From Parafrigoribacterium_A soli (GTDB taxonomy: Bacteria; Actinomycetota; Actinomycetes; Actinomycetales; Microbacteriaceae): DNA of 64,000 bases. Of this stretch, positions 47,522 through 56,277 are shown piece after piece. Numbering within the stretch: the first letter of the stretch is position 1; each line of letters starts with the position of its first letter. The translations under genes and the position numbers were made by a program. Where the stretch lies: NCBI RefSeq assembly GCF_040227235.1, contig NZ_JBELNZ010000001.1:620001-684000 (forward strand), written 5' to 3'. Under the pieces are notes generated by a model. The model had not been told where the DNA came from, did not search any database, and saw nothing but the letters and a program-made list of their open reading frames with translations.

Positions 47522-49159
47522 ATGACCGCGATCGACGATTCCCTCGCCAGGCTTCGCTCGGCAGACGTCCTGCAGCGCGCCGGCATCGACGCGGGCGCCG
47601 TGCACGAGGGCTTCCGCGAGTCCGGGGTGCGGTTCGCCGCCATCGGTGGAGCACTCGAGGATCGCTGGTACCAGGCCATCCGGGAACTCGCGCTCTGCAT
47701 CCGCCCCATCGCGGGAAGTTCGCCCGTGCTCAACGAGGGTGGCGTCTACCGCGGCAGCTGGATCGAGAGCACGGGAACCATCAACTCGGAGCTGCTCTCC
47801 CGTTTCGTGCCACAAGTCACTCGAGCCACCCACCTGCTCTTCGCGGCGCGCCAGCGCGACGACGGCATGATCCCCTACAAGGTGACGGATGCCGGGGCCG
47901 GCTTCTCGCAGATCCAGATCGTCACCCCGCTGGCCCGCACCGTCTGGAACCACTACCTGCTCGCGGGGCGCGACGGCGACTACCTCCGCACGATGTACGA
48001 CGCCATGGTGCGCTACGACGAGTGGCTCGCGACGTACCGCGACACGCGAGGCACGGGATGCGTGGAGGCCTTCTGCACCTTCGACACCGGCCATGATCTC
48101 TCGCCGCGCTTCTGGCATGTGCCCGATCGCGGTTACCGGGCAGACGCCCGGCGGTACGACCCAGACTCGCCCATCCTGCCGTTTCTGGCGCCGGACCTCA
48201 CGGCGAATGTGGCCTGCCAACGCGCCTACCTCGCGCTCATCGCCGAGGAGCTCGGCGAGGATGCCGAGCCGTGGCGCGAGAAGGCGCAGGCGTCGCTCGC
48301 CGCGCTCTGGGAGCACTGCTTCGATGCCGAGGACGGCATCTTCTACGACCGGGACTCGACCGGGGCCCTCGTGCGCGTGCAGTCCGACGTGCTGCTGCGC
48401 ACGCTCGCCTGCGAGGTCGGCGACGCATCCTTCTTCACCGCATCGCTCGAGCGCTACCTGCTGAACACCGGCAAGTTCTTCGCCCACTATGGATTCACCT
48501 CGCTCGCGATGGACGATCCGCGCTTCGATCACGACTTCACGCGCAACTCCTGGGGCGGACCGAGCAACTTCCTCAGCCTCATCAGGGCGCCGCACGCCTT
48601 CGAGCACCACGGTCACGTGGCCGAGCTCGCGCTCTCGGCGATGCCGGTGCTCGCGGCGATGGCCGGCCACGACCGGTTCCCGCAGTGCCTCGACCCCTGG
48701 AGCGGTGCGGCCGGGTTCACCGAGTCGTACTCGCCGTCAATTCTGTGGCTGCTCGATGCGATCGAGCGGCACTGCGGCATCCTGCCCCGGCCCGACGGTG
48801 AGCTGTGGTTCACCGGCCTCGCGCCCACCCGGCTGGACCACGACGCGGCCGTCGAAGCCATGGCCTACGCGCGCACCGTGGGCGGGGTCGGCTACGAACT
48901 GGCGGGCGACGATGAGCGCACGGTGGTCTATCGGGACGGCGTGGAGCACCTTGCGTTTCCGCGCGGCTGGCGCGTGATCACCGACACCCTCGGCACTCCG
49001 ACCGCGGTCGTCGGGATGTCGCCCCGGGCGATAGCAGGCACGCTCACGATCGGCGATCGCTCGGTCTCGCTCACGATCGCAGGTAACGAGCGGGTGCAGC
49101 TGAGTGGCGCCGAGGTCATGTCGCGCACCTCCGTCGGAGTGGTGACTCCCCGCGCCTAG
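47522..49159 (+). CDS. MGH1-like (alpha/alpha)6-barrel glycoside hydrolase
   Basis: A 545-aa cytosolic enzyme (no signal peptide). NEGGVYRGSWIESTGTINSEL, HLLFAARQRDDGMIPYKVTD, TFDTGHDLSPRFWHVPDRGY and DHDFTRNSWGGPSNFLSLIR mark a family related to MGH1-like/GH15-GH63 barrels; the C-terminal 90 residues form a small beta domain. Asp in CTFDTGHD and Glu in GGAAGFTESYSP-like segments are candidate catalytic acids, not proven. ATG 47522 follows GAAAGGA. Confidence 0.82.
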   Translation: MTAIDDSLARLRSADVLQRAGIDAGAVHEGFRESGVRFAAIGGALEDRWYQAIRELALCIRPIAGSSPVLNEGGVYRGSWIESTGTINSELLSRFVPQVTRATHLLFAARQRDDGMIPYKVTDAGAGFSQIQIVTPLARTVWNHYLLAGRDGDYLRTMYDAMVRYDEWLATYRDTRGTGCVEAFCTFDTGHDLSPRFWHVPDRGYRADARRYDPDSPILPFLAPDLTANVACQRAYLALIAEELGEDAEPWREKAQASLAALWEHCFDAEDGIFYDRDSTGALVRVQSDVLLRTLACEVGDASFFTASLERYLLNTGKFFAHYGFTSLAMDDPRFDHDFTRNSWGGPSNFLSLIRAPHAFEHHGHVAELALSAMPVLAAMAGHDRFPQCLDPWSGAAGFTESYSPSILWLLDAIERHCGILPRPDGELWFTGLAPTRLDHDAAVEAMAYARTVGGVGYELAGDDERTVVYRDGVEHLAFPRGWRVITDTLGTPTAVVGMSPRAIAGTLTIGDRSVSLTIAGNERVQLSGAEVMSRTSVGVVTPRA

Positions 49160-49170
49160 CTCGGCCCATC

Positions 49171-49199
49171 CCCGTTTCGACAAGCTCAGCGAACGCGGG
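49171..49199. repeat. Palindromic CCCGTTTCGACAAGCTCAGC repeat
   Basis: CCCGTTTCGACAAGC continues to GCTCAGCGAACGCGGG: CCCG and CGGG ends with the internal GTTTCG/CGAAC symmetry. Same class as 34903 and 38641. Confidence 0.8.
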
Positions 49200-49209
49200 C
49201 AGCTCGGCC

Positions 49210-49273
49210 AGGGCTGCTGTTTGTCACGAGGGCGGGTGTTTGTTCGGCAGCCCCCGCGACAAACGGCAGCCCT
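49210..49273. repeat. 64-bp palindromic intergenic element (TTTGTC class)
   Basis: AGGGCTGCTGTTTGTC (49210-49225) and GACAAACGGCAGCCCT (49258-49273) pair with one mismatch around a 32-bp centre. It separates the convergent glycosidase genes and could end transcription in both directions. Confidence 0.8.
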
Positions 49274-49279
49274 CGCGCC

Positions 49280-50680
49280 TCAGCCCCGCGCGAGGTGCGC
49301 GCGCAGCAGCTCCGACAGGCCGGCGCGCTCGGCCGCGTTTTCGAAGGCGAACGAGTTGGCGAGCTCCCGCGCTCCGGCTGGCGTCACGCCGCGGAACGCG
49401 TCGCCGAACTTCTCGGCGAGCGGCTCCGCGAGCAGGATGTGGCGCACGAGCACCGCGATGTGCGGCTGCCTGCCCCACGGCCAGGGTGCGAAGTCGGGGA
49501 ACTCTCGATCGAACACGGCGTCGATCGGGTCGAGGATGTCGCGAACTCCCGCATCCGACCCGCCCCAGGAATCGATGCCGAGCCGACGCTTCGTCTCGAC
49601 GAGTCCGCCGATCAGCCGAAGGTATGGGCTTTCGGGCTTCGCGTAGACGAGGCCCTGCAGGCCGATGTCTTTGTAGGTCCAGAGCGCCCAGCTCGCGCCG
49701 TGCTCCTCGTAGATCTCGAGCTGGTCGCTCAGTAACTGGTAGCGCCAGGCATCCTGCGACCTGTCTTCGGAGTAGACCGGGCCGAACTCGCCGATCCAGA
49801 TCGGCGTGCCCGTGCGACGCATGAATTCGGTGCGCCGCAGGAAGCTCTGCTCGACCACAGAGCGGTCGAAGTACTCGCCGCGGGTCACGCCCGGGTACTC
49901 GGTGGCGCGCGCGATTCCGGGCAGCGCGTAGTCGTGGGCCGTGTAGACGGTGTTCGGCAGCGGCTCCGCGCGGCGGTCGAAGGCGCTGAAATCGGTGGAG
50001 TACTTATTGCCGTCGAGGAACAGCACGTGCCTCGGGTCGATCGCGCGAATGGCGGCCTCGACGCGATCGTAGAACACCGGCAGCACCTCGCCGCTCTCAT
50101 CCGAGGGCTCGTTGATCGGGTTGTAGCCCGCCACCTCCGGCCGGTTCTTGTAGCGCTCGGCGAGCGCCTCCCAGAGCGCGACAACGCGATCCTGAAAGTG
50201 CGGATGCTGCCAGAACTCGGCGATGTGTGTCGGGTTGTCGCTGTGCCAGTGCTGGTTCTGCCGACCGGGCACGGCGTGCAGGTCGAGGATCGAGTAGATG
50301 CCGTGCTTTGCGAGCAGGGTGACCACGCGGTCGAGCCTGGCGAAGCCCTCCTCCTTGAACTCGAACGGGCGCGCGTCGTCTTCGAAGTGCCGGTAGTTGA
50401 ACGGAATGCGCACGGAATTGATGCCGAGGGAGGCGAGGTGTGCGGCATCCGCCTCGTCGAAGAACGCGGTGTAGAAGCGCTCGAAGAAGGCGTCGTACGA
50501 CTCCTGGCCCATGCGATCCAGCAGCACGCGGCGGATGTTCGCCTCGTTGCCCGGATACCCGGTGGCGAAGTTCTCCATGTTCATCCAGCCGCCGAGGCCG
50601 ACGCCGACGAGACGCACCGGGCGCCCTGACTCGTCGACGAGCTTGGTGCCGTCGACCCGGATCCAGTCGAAAGTGGTCAT
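49280..50680 (-). CDS. Glycoside hydrolase family 5 enzyme
   Basis: A 466-aa beta-glycosidase of clan GH-A. The acid/base Glu191 is in GYNPINEPSDES and the nucleophile Glu298 in IWIGEFGPVY; SVRIPFNYRHF, ILDLHAVPGRQN and YTAHDY are further GH5 blocks. The N-terminal GVGLGGWMNMENF resembles exo-beta-1,3-glucanase and rutinosidase-like subfamilies. No signal peptide, so the substrate is imported first. Last gene of the MFS-M24-GH5 operon. Confidence 0.93.
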   Translation of the reverse strand: MTTFDWIRVDGTKLVDESGRPVRLVGVGLGGWMNMENFATGYPGNEANIRRVLLDRMGQESYDAFFERFYTAFFDEADAAHLASLGINSVRIPFNYRHFEDDARPFEFKEEGFARLDRVVTLLAKHGIYSILDLHAVPGRQNQHWHSDNPTHIAEFWQHPHFQDRVVALWEALAERYKNRPEVAGYNPINEPSDESGEVLPVFYDRVEAAIRAIDPRHVLFLDGNKYSTDFSAFDRRAEPLPNTVYTAHDYALPGIARATEYPGVTRGEYFDRSVVEQSFLRRTEFMRRTGTPIWIGEFGPVYSEDRSQDAWRYQLLSDQLEIYEEHGASWALWTYKDIGLQGLVYAKPESPYLRLIGGLVETKRRLGIDSWGGSDAGVRDILDPIDAVFDREFPDFAPWPWGRQPHIAVLVRHILLAEPLAEKFGDAFRGVTPAGARELANSFAFENAAERAGLSELLRAHLARG

Positions 50681-50713
50681 GGGTTTCTCCTTTGCTTCTG
50701 CGAGTTCGAGGTG

Positions 50714-51760
50714 TCAGGGGGTGAGCGCGAGCGGTCGCGGCAGGCCGCGCACGTCAACGGTGGGCCAGTCGGGGTCGACGGTGACGAGTTCGATGCGGTC
50801 TCCGTCGACGATCACGGTGTCTTCGAGCTTGGCGCCTGCGATGGAGGGGTTCCAGGCGAAGGCGTGGCCGGCGACGACGAGGTCGCGGGATGCCGGGGTC
50901 GCCTTGGGATCGCGGCCCAGGTATCCGGTCGGCCCGCCCTGGTGGTGACGCAGCCACGTCTCGGCTCCAAAGCCGTGTCGCTCGTATGCCGCCGCGATGT
51001 CGGCGAGCACCTCGCGCAGTTCGCGGCCGGGACGGGTGGCGGCGAAGGCGTCGGCCTCGACCTCGCGGAGCGCCGCATTCGTGGGCGACTCGCCGTCGTC
51101 GAACTCGACCCAGCGGGTCAGGTTGACGACGAGACCGCGCCTGCGTGCGCCGACGACCGCCATCGCTCTGCGGCCCAGTCGCGCGCCGGTGGGCAACGGA
51201 TGCTGCACTCCGGTGCGCTGCTCCCCCGCCACCAGGAGCACCACGGGTTCCGCGCCGAGAGCTACGATCGCGGCGGCGAGCTCAGCGGCGAGCTCGTGTT
51301 CCGTCTCGTCCGGGGTTGCTTCGCGCAGCACGGCGGACATCGCCCGCGTCACCTCGGCACCGAGCTCGAGGTAGCGGGCGCGTTCGACTGGCAGCAGTGA
51401 TGCGCGAGCGGCCCGCAGTTCGCCGACCAGGTCGACGTCGCGCAGCACGCCCGGCTCCGCCGCGGGTAACTGTTCGTGCCACGGCACGGAGTGGAACTCG
51501 AGATCGCCGCCGAGCTCCTCATCGCGCAGGCGGTCGATCTCGTTGGCGAGCGCGGTCACGGTGACCTCACCGCCACGCCTGACGATCGCAGAGAACACCG
51601 GTGCCCCGGCATACGGAACGGCGACCCGGGGGCCGTCGAAGAACCAGGCCAGCATCTCGGGCGTCGTGAGGTGAAGTGCGGTGGCGGAGCGGTCATCCAT
51701 CAACTGCTGCAGGCGGGCGAGCTTGGCGGGCCGGTCGGTGTGCGGGGATGCGGTGCTCAC
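50714..51760 (-). CDS. M24 metallopeptidase-fold protein (creatinase/Xaa-Pro type)
   Basis: A 348-aa pita-bread-fold protein: PTGARLGRRAMAVVGARRRG, LVVNLTRWVEFDDGES, WLRHHQGGPTGYLGRDPK and GHAFAWNPSIAGAKLEDTVI. The usual metal ligands (D, D, H, E, E) are largely missing: the HxxGH-type segment is RHHQGGPTG and the first Asp pair is not evident, so it is probably not a peptidase. GTG 51760 overlaps the stop of the MFS gene (GTGA). Role in sugar metabolism unknown. Confidence 0.83.
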   Translation of the reverse strand: MSTASPHTDRPAKLARLQQLMDDRSATALHLTTPEMLAWFFDGPRVAVPYAGAPVFSAIVRRGGEVTVTALANEIDRLRDEELGGDLEFHSVPWHEQLPAAEPGVLRDVDLVGELRAARASLLPVERARYLELGAEVTRAMSAVLREATPDETEHELAAELAAAIVALGAEPVVLLVAGEQRTGVQHPLPTGARLGRRAMAVVGARRRGLVVNLTRWVEFDDGESPTNAALREVEADAFAATRPGRELREVLADIAAAYERHGFGAETWLRHHQGGPTGYLGRDPKATPASRDLVVAGHAFAWNPSIAGAKLEDTVIVDGDRIELVTVDPDWPTVDVRGLPRPLALTP

Positions 51761-53067
51761 GGGATCGGGTCCAATGCGTCGTAGTGGCGGAAGGATTCTC
51801 GGCTGCGATAGCAAATCGTGACGACCGTGAGGATGAGCGCTGCACCGAGCAGGGGCGGCCACCATAGGGCCAGCGCGGCGGCGAGAAAACCGGCGTAGAC
51901 ATCGCCGAGTCGCGGACCGGCCGTGAGCACGAGGGTGAAAAGGCCCTGCAGGCGGCCGCGCATCTCATCCGGCGTGGCGGACTGCATCATCGTGGTGCGG
52001 AAGATGCCCGCGACGTTATCGGCCGCTCCGATGACCATCAGCACGACGCACAGCGAGATGAGCGCCGGCAGGTTGACGCGATCGGCGCGCACGGCGTGTG
52101 GCGCGCTGCCGAGGATGAGCACGAGAAACCCGAAGATGGCGATACCGAGCGACATCGCCACCATCGCGAGGGCGATCGCGCGCCCGTGCCTGCGCACCGT
52201 GCCGACACGGCCCGAAATGAGGCCGCTGAGGATCACGCCGACCGCGCCGGAGGCCACGAGGAACCCGACCGTCGCCGCCCCGCCACCGAGCAGCAGCGCG
52301 CCGACCGCGGGAAGCAGGGCGTAGCTGCGTCCGAAGGCCATTCCGGCGATCTGCATGGCGATCGCCGTGCGCAGGTTTCCGGCGGAGCGCAGGAAGCGCA
52401 TCCCGGCGGCGAGCGAGGCGAGGCCGAATTTCGATGCGACGGCGGGCACGATCGGGGGCAGCGAGACGATGCCCCAGAATCCGATGAGAAACAGCCCGAC
52501 GTCGATCGAGTAGGTCCAGGCGTAGCCGACGGATGCGATGAGCAGGCCCGCGAGAGCCGGGCCGACCGCGGCCTGCAGCCCCGCGCTGACCCCGCTGAGC
52601 GCTGCGACGGCGGGAAGCTGGTGCACCGGCACGAGGCGGGGGTGGATGGCGAACCGGGCGGCGCCGACGAGCGCGCCGACAGTCGACGAGAGCGTCGTGC
52701 AGAGGTAGTAGGGCCAGAGTTCGGTCACGTCCAGCCAGGCGAGGGTCGCGATGCCCACGGGCGCGAGAAAGGAGATGGATGAGGCGACGATGAGCACCTT
52801 GCGGCGGTCGAAGGCGTCAACGAGCGCTCCGCCGAAGATCCCCATGATGACCATGGGCACGAGCGCGAACCCGCCGACGAGCGCCACAGCGGCCGTCGAA
52901 CCGCTGAGCTCATAGACCTGGATGCCGATGGCCACGGCCGTGAGCTGCGTCCCGATTCCGCCGGCGACGCCGCTGGTCCAGAACCGCATGTACGCGGGAC
53001 TCTCCCTGATCGGCGACAGGTCGAGAAACCACGTGCGCGGACCGCCGGAATCAGAGGCGATATACAC
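51757..53067 (-). CDS. MFS transporter (EntS/MFS_3-like)
   Basis: A 436-aa, 12-TM carrier: FWTSGVAGGIGTQLTAVAIG, FGGALVDAFDRRKVLIVASS (the DRR loop after TM2), and TTMMQSATPDEMRGRLQGLF in the second half, as in EntS-type exporters. Given its position under operator C it may export a by-product or import a glycoside. First gene of its operon. Confidence 0.92.
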   Translation of the reverse strand: MYIASDSGGPRTWFLDLSPIRESPAYMRFWTSGVAGGIGTQLTAVAIGIQVYELSGSTAAVALVGGFALVPMVIMGIFGGALVDAFDRRKVLIVASSISFLAPVGIATLAWLDVTELWPYYLCTTLSSTVGALVGAARFAIHPRLVPVHQLPAVAALSGVSAGLQAAVGPALAGLLIASVGYAWTYSIDVGLFLIGFWGIVSLPPIVPAVASKFGLASLAAGMRFLRSAGNLRTAIAMQIAGMAFGRSYALLPAVGALLLGGGAATVGFLVASGAVGVILSGLISGRVGTVRRHGRAIALAMVAMSLGIAIFGFLVLILGSAPHAVRADRVNLPALISLCVVLMVIGAADNVAGIFRTTMMQSATPDEMRGRLQGLFTLVLTAGPRLGDVYAGFLAAALALWWPPLLGAALILTVVTICYRSRESFRHYDALDPIP

Positions 53068-53114
53068 TCGTCGACTCCGTATCCGTCACGCTGGCTAGTG
53101 GCACCACTATAGGC

Positions 53115-53130
53115 GAGAAACCGCTTTCAC
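53115..53130. promoter_or_regulatory. Island LacI operator C (MFS-M24-GH5 operon and SGNH gene)
   Basis: GAGAAACCGCTTTCAC, identical in reverse to operator B. A minus-strand -10 (TATAGT, 53111-53106) lies next to it, so the site sits between -35 and -10 of the MFS operon promoter. Confidence 0.88.
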
Positions 53131-53180
53131 GCGAATGATTCGCCAGCGTTCGCTCGCCCCATTCGTGCGCTCTCACCGAT

Positions 53181-53194
53181 ATCGTTAGAACGAT
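53181..53194. promoter_or_regulatory. Second palindrome before the SGNH hydrolase gene
   Basis: ATCGTTAGAACGAT is a 14-bp perfect inverted repeat about 20 bp upstream of the GTG start. It differs from the GAAAGCGGTTTC sites, so another LacI-type regulator may act here. Confidence 0.45.
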
Positions 53195-53212
53195 TCAATC
53201 TGGAGGACGTTC

Positions 53213-54414
53213 GTGACCAACGGCAGCGCAGCATCCGAGGTGCCCATCGCGCTCGATCTTCTGACCGCAGCGACGGCCGGGGCGGTCGAGATCGTGTGGG
53301 TGGACGGCGGCTTTTCGCCGCGTCGGCTCTCGCAGGCCTCCCTCACGCAGCGCGCCGACGAGAACATCCGCCTTATCTCGGGTCTTGCCACGGGCGTGCG
53401 CTTTCGGCTGGCCACGGCGGCGACGCGCATCGATCTCGACCTGTCGATCCGCACTCGCGTGCTCGAGCAGAACCGCGAGCTTGGCGACCCGCACTCGCCG
53501 CCGAGATCCACGGCGAACTGGTCGATCGCGTCGAGAGTGACACCTTCACCAGGCGCTGGCCGGATGCCTCCGGCGAGATCCACGAGAGCGGCACGTCCCG
53601 CAGCGTGGTGCGCCTCACTCCCGGCGGCGACGGACGCACCGAGCGCCCGGTGACCCTCTGGCTGCCGCACGACTCCGAGGTGATCATCCACGGCGCGACG
53701 GCCGATGCCGTGGTGCACATCGCGCCGCCGGATTCCAGACCGCGCTGGGTGCACCATGGCAGCTCGATCAGTCACTCCCTGGAGGCGCCCGGTCCCTTCG
53801 GTCCCTGGCCGCAGCGCGTCGCGCGCGATCTCGACCTGAACTTCAGCAACCTCAGTTTCGCGGGGCAGGCCGTGCTCGACCAGGCGGTTGCGCAGACGAT
53901 GGCCGCGCATCCCACCGACCTCATCACCCTCAAGCTCGGAATTAACGTCATCAACTGCGACGGCTTCAGCGTGCGCACCTTTGGGCCGGCCGTCCACGGC
54001 TTTCTCGACACGATCAGGCGCCAGCAGCCGGATACCCCGATCGTGCTCATCACGGCGGTCGCGTGTCCCATTCACGAGGACACTCCGGGCCCCACGATCG
54101 CCGGGCCGGACGGCAGGGCGATGGCGCTGCCCCGCGAGCGATACCCACGGGATGGCCGCCTCACCCTGGCGGCGACGCGCCAGCTCATCGAGGGGGCGGT
54201 TCGCGTTCGCGACGACGAGCGGCTCTTCCTGCTCGACGGCCTCTCGCTCTTCGGCCTCGCGGATGCCCACCACCTGCGCGACAACCTGCACCCGGATCTC
54301 GAGGGCAACGAGCTCATCGGCGAGCGCTTCGTGGCGATCGCCCGCGACCCGGCTTCGCCGCTCGGCCGTGCGCTCACCCTGGCTGACCGAGGAGCGGGCC
54401 CGCACGCGGGTTGA
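53213..54414 (+). pseudogene. SGNH/GDSL hydrolase, frameshifted
   Basis: The GTG frame from 53213 (MTNGSAASEVPIALDLLTAA, then GVRFRLATAATRIDLDL) continues into the +1 frame (LAAEIHGELVDRVESDTF) near 53490, where one G appears to be missing in GACCCGCACTC. Downstream are the SGNH blocks: WVHHGSSISHS (Ser nucleophile), LKLGINVIN (block III) and DNLHPDLEGN (Asp-x-x-His). The whole would be about 400 aa, an esterase acting on acylated sugars. As given it cannot be translated in one piece; a sequencing or assembly error is possible. The stop lies in the repeat at 54408. Confidence 0.85.
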
Positions 54415-54444
54415 GTAGCGAGCGCCAGCGAGCGTATCGAAACC
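54408..54444. repeat. GGGTTGAGTAGC...CGTATCGAAACC intergenic repeat
   Basis: GGGTTGAGTAGCGAGCGCCA and GCGAGCGTATCGAAACC, the inverse of the units at 34841-34877. The SGNH stop codon falls inside it. Confidence 0.85.
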
Positions 54445-54478
54445 TCCTCGCCGAGCACTCCCCGGTAGACTCTCAAGG

Positions 54479-56173
54479 ATGACCATCGCCGCCGAAACTC
54501 CGTCTCCCACGGCGACCGGCGGACCCCTCATCGTGCAGAGTGACCGCACGGTGCTGCTCGAGGTCGCACATCCGGATGCCGAGGACGCAAGGCACGATCT
54601 GGCGGTCTTCGCGGAGCTCGAGCGGGCGCCCGAGCACATCCACAGCTACCGCATCACGCGGCTCGGCCTGTGGAACGCGCGCGCCGCCGGGCACACCGCC
54701 GAGGACATGCTCGCCACGCTCGAGAAGTACTCTCGCTTCCCCATCCCGCAGTCCGTCTCCGTCGACATCGCCGAGACCGTGGCCCGTTACGGGCGCCTCG
54801 TGATCGAGCGCGATGCCGAGGGCACGCTGATCCTGCGCTCCACCGACACCGCGGTGCTCTCCGAGATCATCCGCGGCAAGAAGATCGCGCCGCTGCTCTT
54901 CCTGCCCGACGACCAGCGCGGTCGCGGGCCGGCGATCGAGCGGTACATCATCCAGCCGTGGGCTCGCGGGCAACTGAAGCAGGAGCTCGTGAAGCTCGGC
55001 TGGCCGGCCGAGGACCTCGCCGGCTACACGCCGGGCACGCCGCATCCGATCGACCTCGTCGAAGACGACTGGCACCTGCGGGGCTACCAGAATCAGGCGA
55101 TCGACAACTTCTTCGTCGGCGGATCGGGTGTCGTCGTGCTGCCGTGTGGCGCGGGCAAGACGCTCGTGGGCGCCGGAGCGATGGCGACCGCGAAGACCAA
55201 CACGCTCATCCTCGTGACGAACACGGTCTCGGCGAGGCAGTGGCGCAGCGAACTGCTGAAGCGCACGAGCCTCACCGAGGATGAGATCGGCGAGTACTCC
55301 GGTCAGGTCAAGGAGGTCAAACCGGTCACCATCGCGACCTACCAGATTCTCACCGCGAGACGGAAGGGCGAGTACGCGCACCTGGCCCTGCTCGACGCCA
55401 TGGACTGGGGACTCGTGATCTACGACGAGGTGCACCTCCTGCCCGCGCCCGTGTTCAAGCTCACCGCAGAACTGCAGGCCCGCCGCCGCCTCGGGCTCAC
55501 CGCGACCCTCGTGCGCGAGGATGGCCGCGAGGGCGACGTGTTCAGCCTCATCGGGCCGAAGCGATTCGACGCCCCGTGGAAGGAGATCGAGGCGCAGGGC
55601 TTCATCTCCCCCGCATCCTGCTTCGAGGTGCGCATCGACCTGCCGCAGCAGGAGCGGCTCGAGTACGCGGCGGCAGCAGACGAAGAGCGATACCGGATGG
55701 CCGCCACCGCGCCCGCAAAGTTGGACGTCGTGAAGTCGCTGGTTCGCAGGCACGCGGGCGAGCGCATCCTCGTGATCGGTCAGTACCTCGACCAGATCGA
55801 CGAACTCGCCGAAGCCCTGGATGCCCCCAAGCTCACCGGTTCGACCCCGGTCGATGAGCGCGAACGGCTGTACCAGCTGTTCCGCGAGGGAACCATCACC
55901 GTGCTCGTCGTCTCGAAGGTCGCGAACTTCTCGGTCGACCTGCCGGAGGCGACCGTCGCCATCCAGGTGTCCGGATCCTTCGGCTCGCGCCAGGAGGAGG
56001 CCCAGCGCCTCGGTCGCCTGTTGCGTCCCAAGGAGTCAGGGCTACCGGCCAACTTCTACACGCTCGTCGCCCGCGACACCGTCGACCAGGACTTCGCGCA
56101 GAACCGCCAGCGCTTCCTCGCCGAGCAGGGCTACAGCTACACGATCCTCGACGCCGACGGCCTCGCCGCGTAA
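54479..56173 (+). CDS. XPB-type DEAD/DEAH DNA helicase
   Basis: A 564-aa superfamily 2 helicase. Walker A GAGKT at 224-228 (Lys227), DEVH at 316-319, GLTATLVREDGREGDVFSLI (motif III region with the XPB-type RED), and ILVIGQYLDQIDELAE, SVDLPEATVAIQVSGSFGSR and RLGRLLRPKE in the second RecA lobe. The N-terminal 170 residues form the damage-recognition-like domain. Bacterial XPB unwinds DNA 3' to 5' in repair. Its usual partner gene ends at 38400. Confidence 0.96.
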   Translation: MTIAAETPSPTATGGPLIVQSDRTVLLEVAHPDAEDARHDLAVFAELERAPEHIHSYRITRLGLWNARAAGHTAEDMLATLEKYSRFPIPQSVSVDIAETVARYGRLVIERDAEGTLILRSTDTAVLSEIIRGKKIAPLLFLPDDQRGRGPAIERYIIQPWARGQLKQELVKLGWPAEDLAGYTPGTPHPIDLVEDDWHLRGYQNQAIDNFFVGGSGVVVLPCGAGKTLVGAGAMATAKTNTLILVTNTVSARQWRSELLKRTSLTEDEIGEYSGQVKEVKPVTIATYQILTARRKGEYAHLALLDAMDWGLVIYDEVHLLPAPVFKLTAELQARRRLGLTATLVREDGREGDVFSLIGPKRFDAPWKEIEAQGFISPASCFEVRIDLPQQERLEYAAAADEERYRMAATAPAKLDVVKSLVRRHAGERILVIGQYLDQIDELAEALDAPKLTGSTPVDERERLYQLFREGTITVLVVSKVANFSVDLPEATVAIQVSGSFGSRQEEAQRLGRLLRPKESGLPANFYTLVARDTVDQDFAQNRQRFLAEQGYSYTILDADGLAA

Positions 56174-56194
56174 TCGTCACCTCACCCCTCGTGG

Positions 56195-56255
56195 CGCGAG
56201 ATGCCACTTGTGGGGGTCATTCGGCGAAAATAACTCCCACAACTGGCATCTCGCG
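56195..56255. repeat. Palindromic element CGCGAGATGCCA...TGGCATCTCGCG
   Basis: Perfect 12-bp arms (56195-56206 and 56244-56255) plus inner TTGTGGG/CCCACAA pairing around AATTT-like centre. It lies between two convergent genes and probably serves as a bidirectional terminator. Confidence 0.8.
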
Positions 56256-56277
56256 GCGCGCGCGGCGCGCGCGGCGG

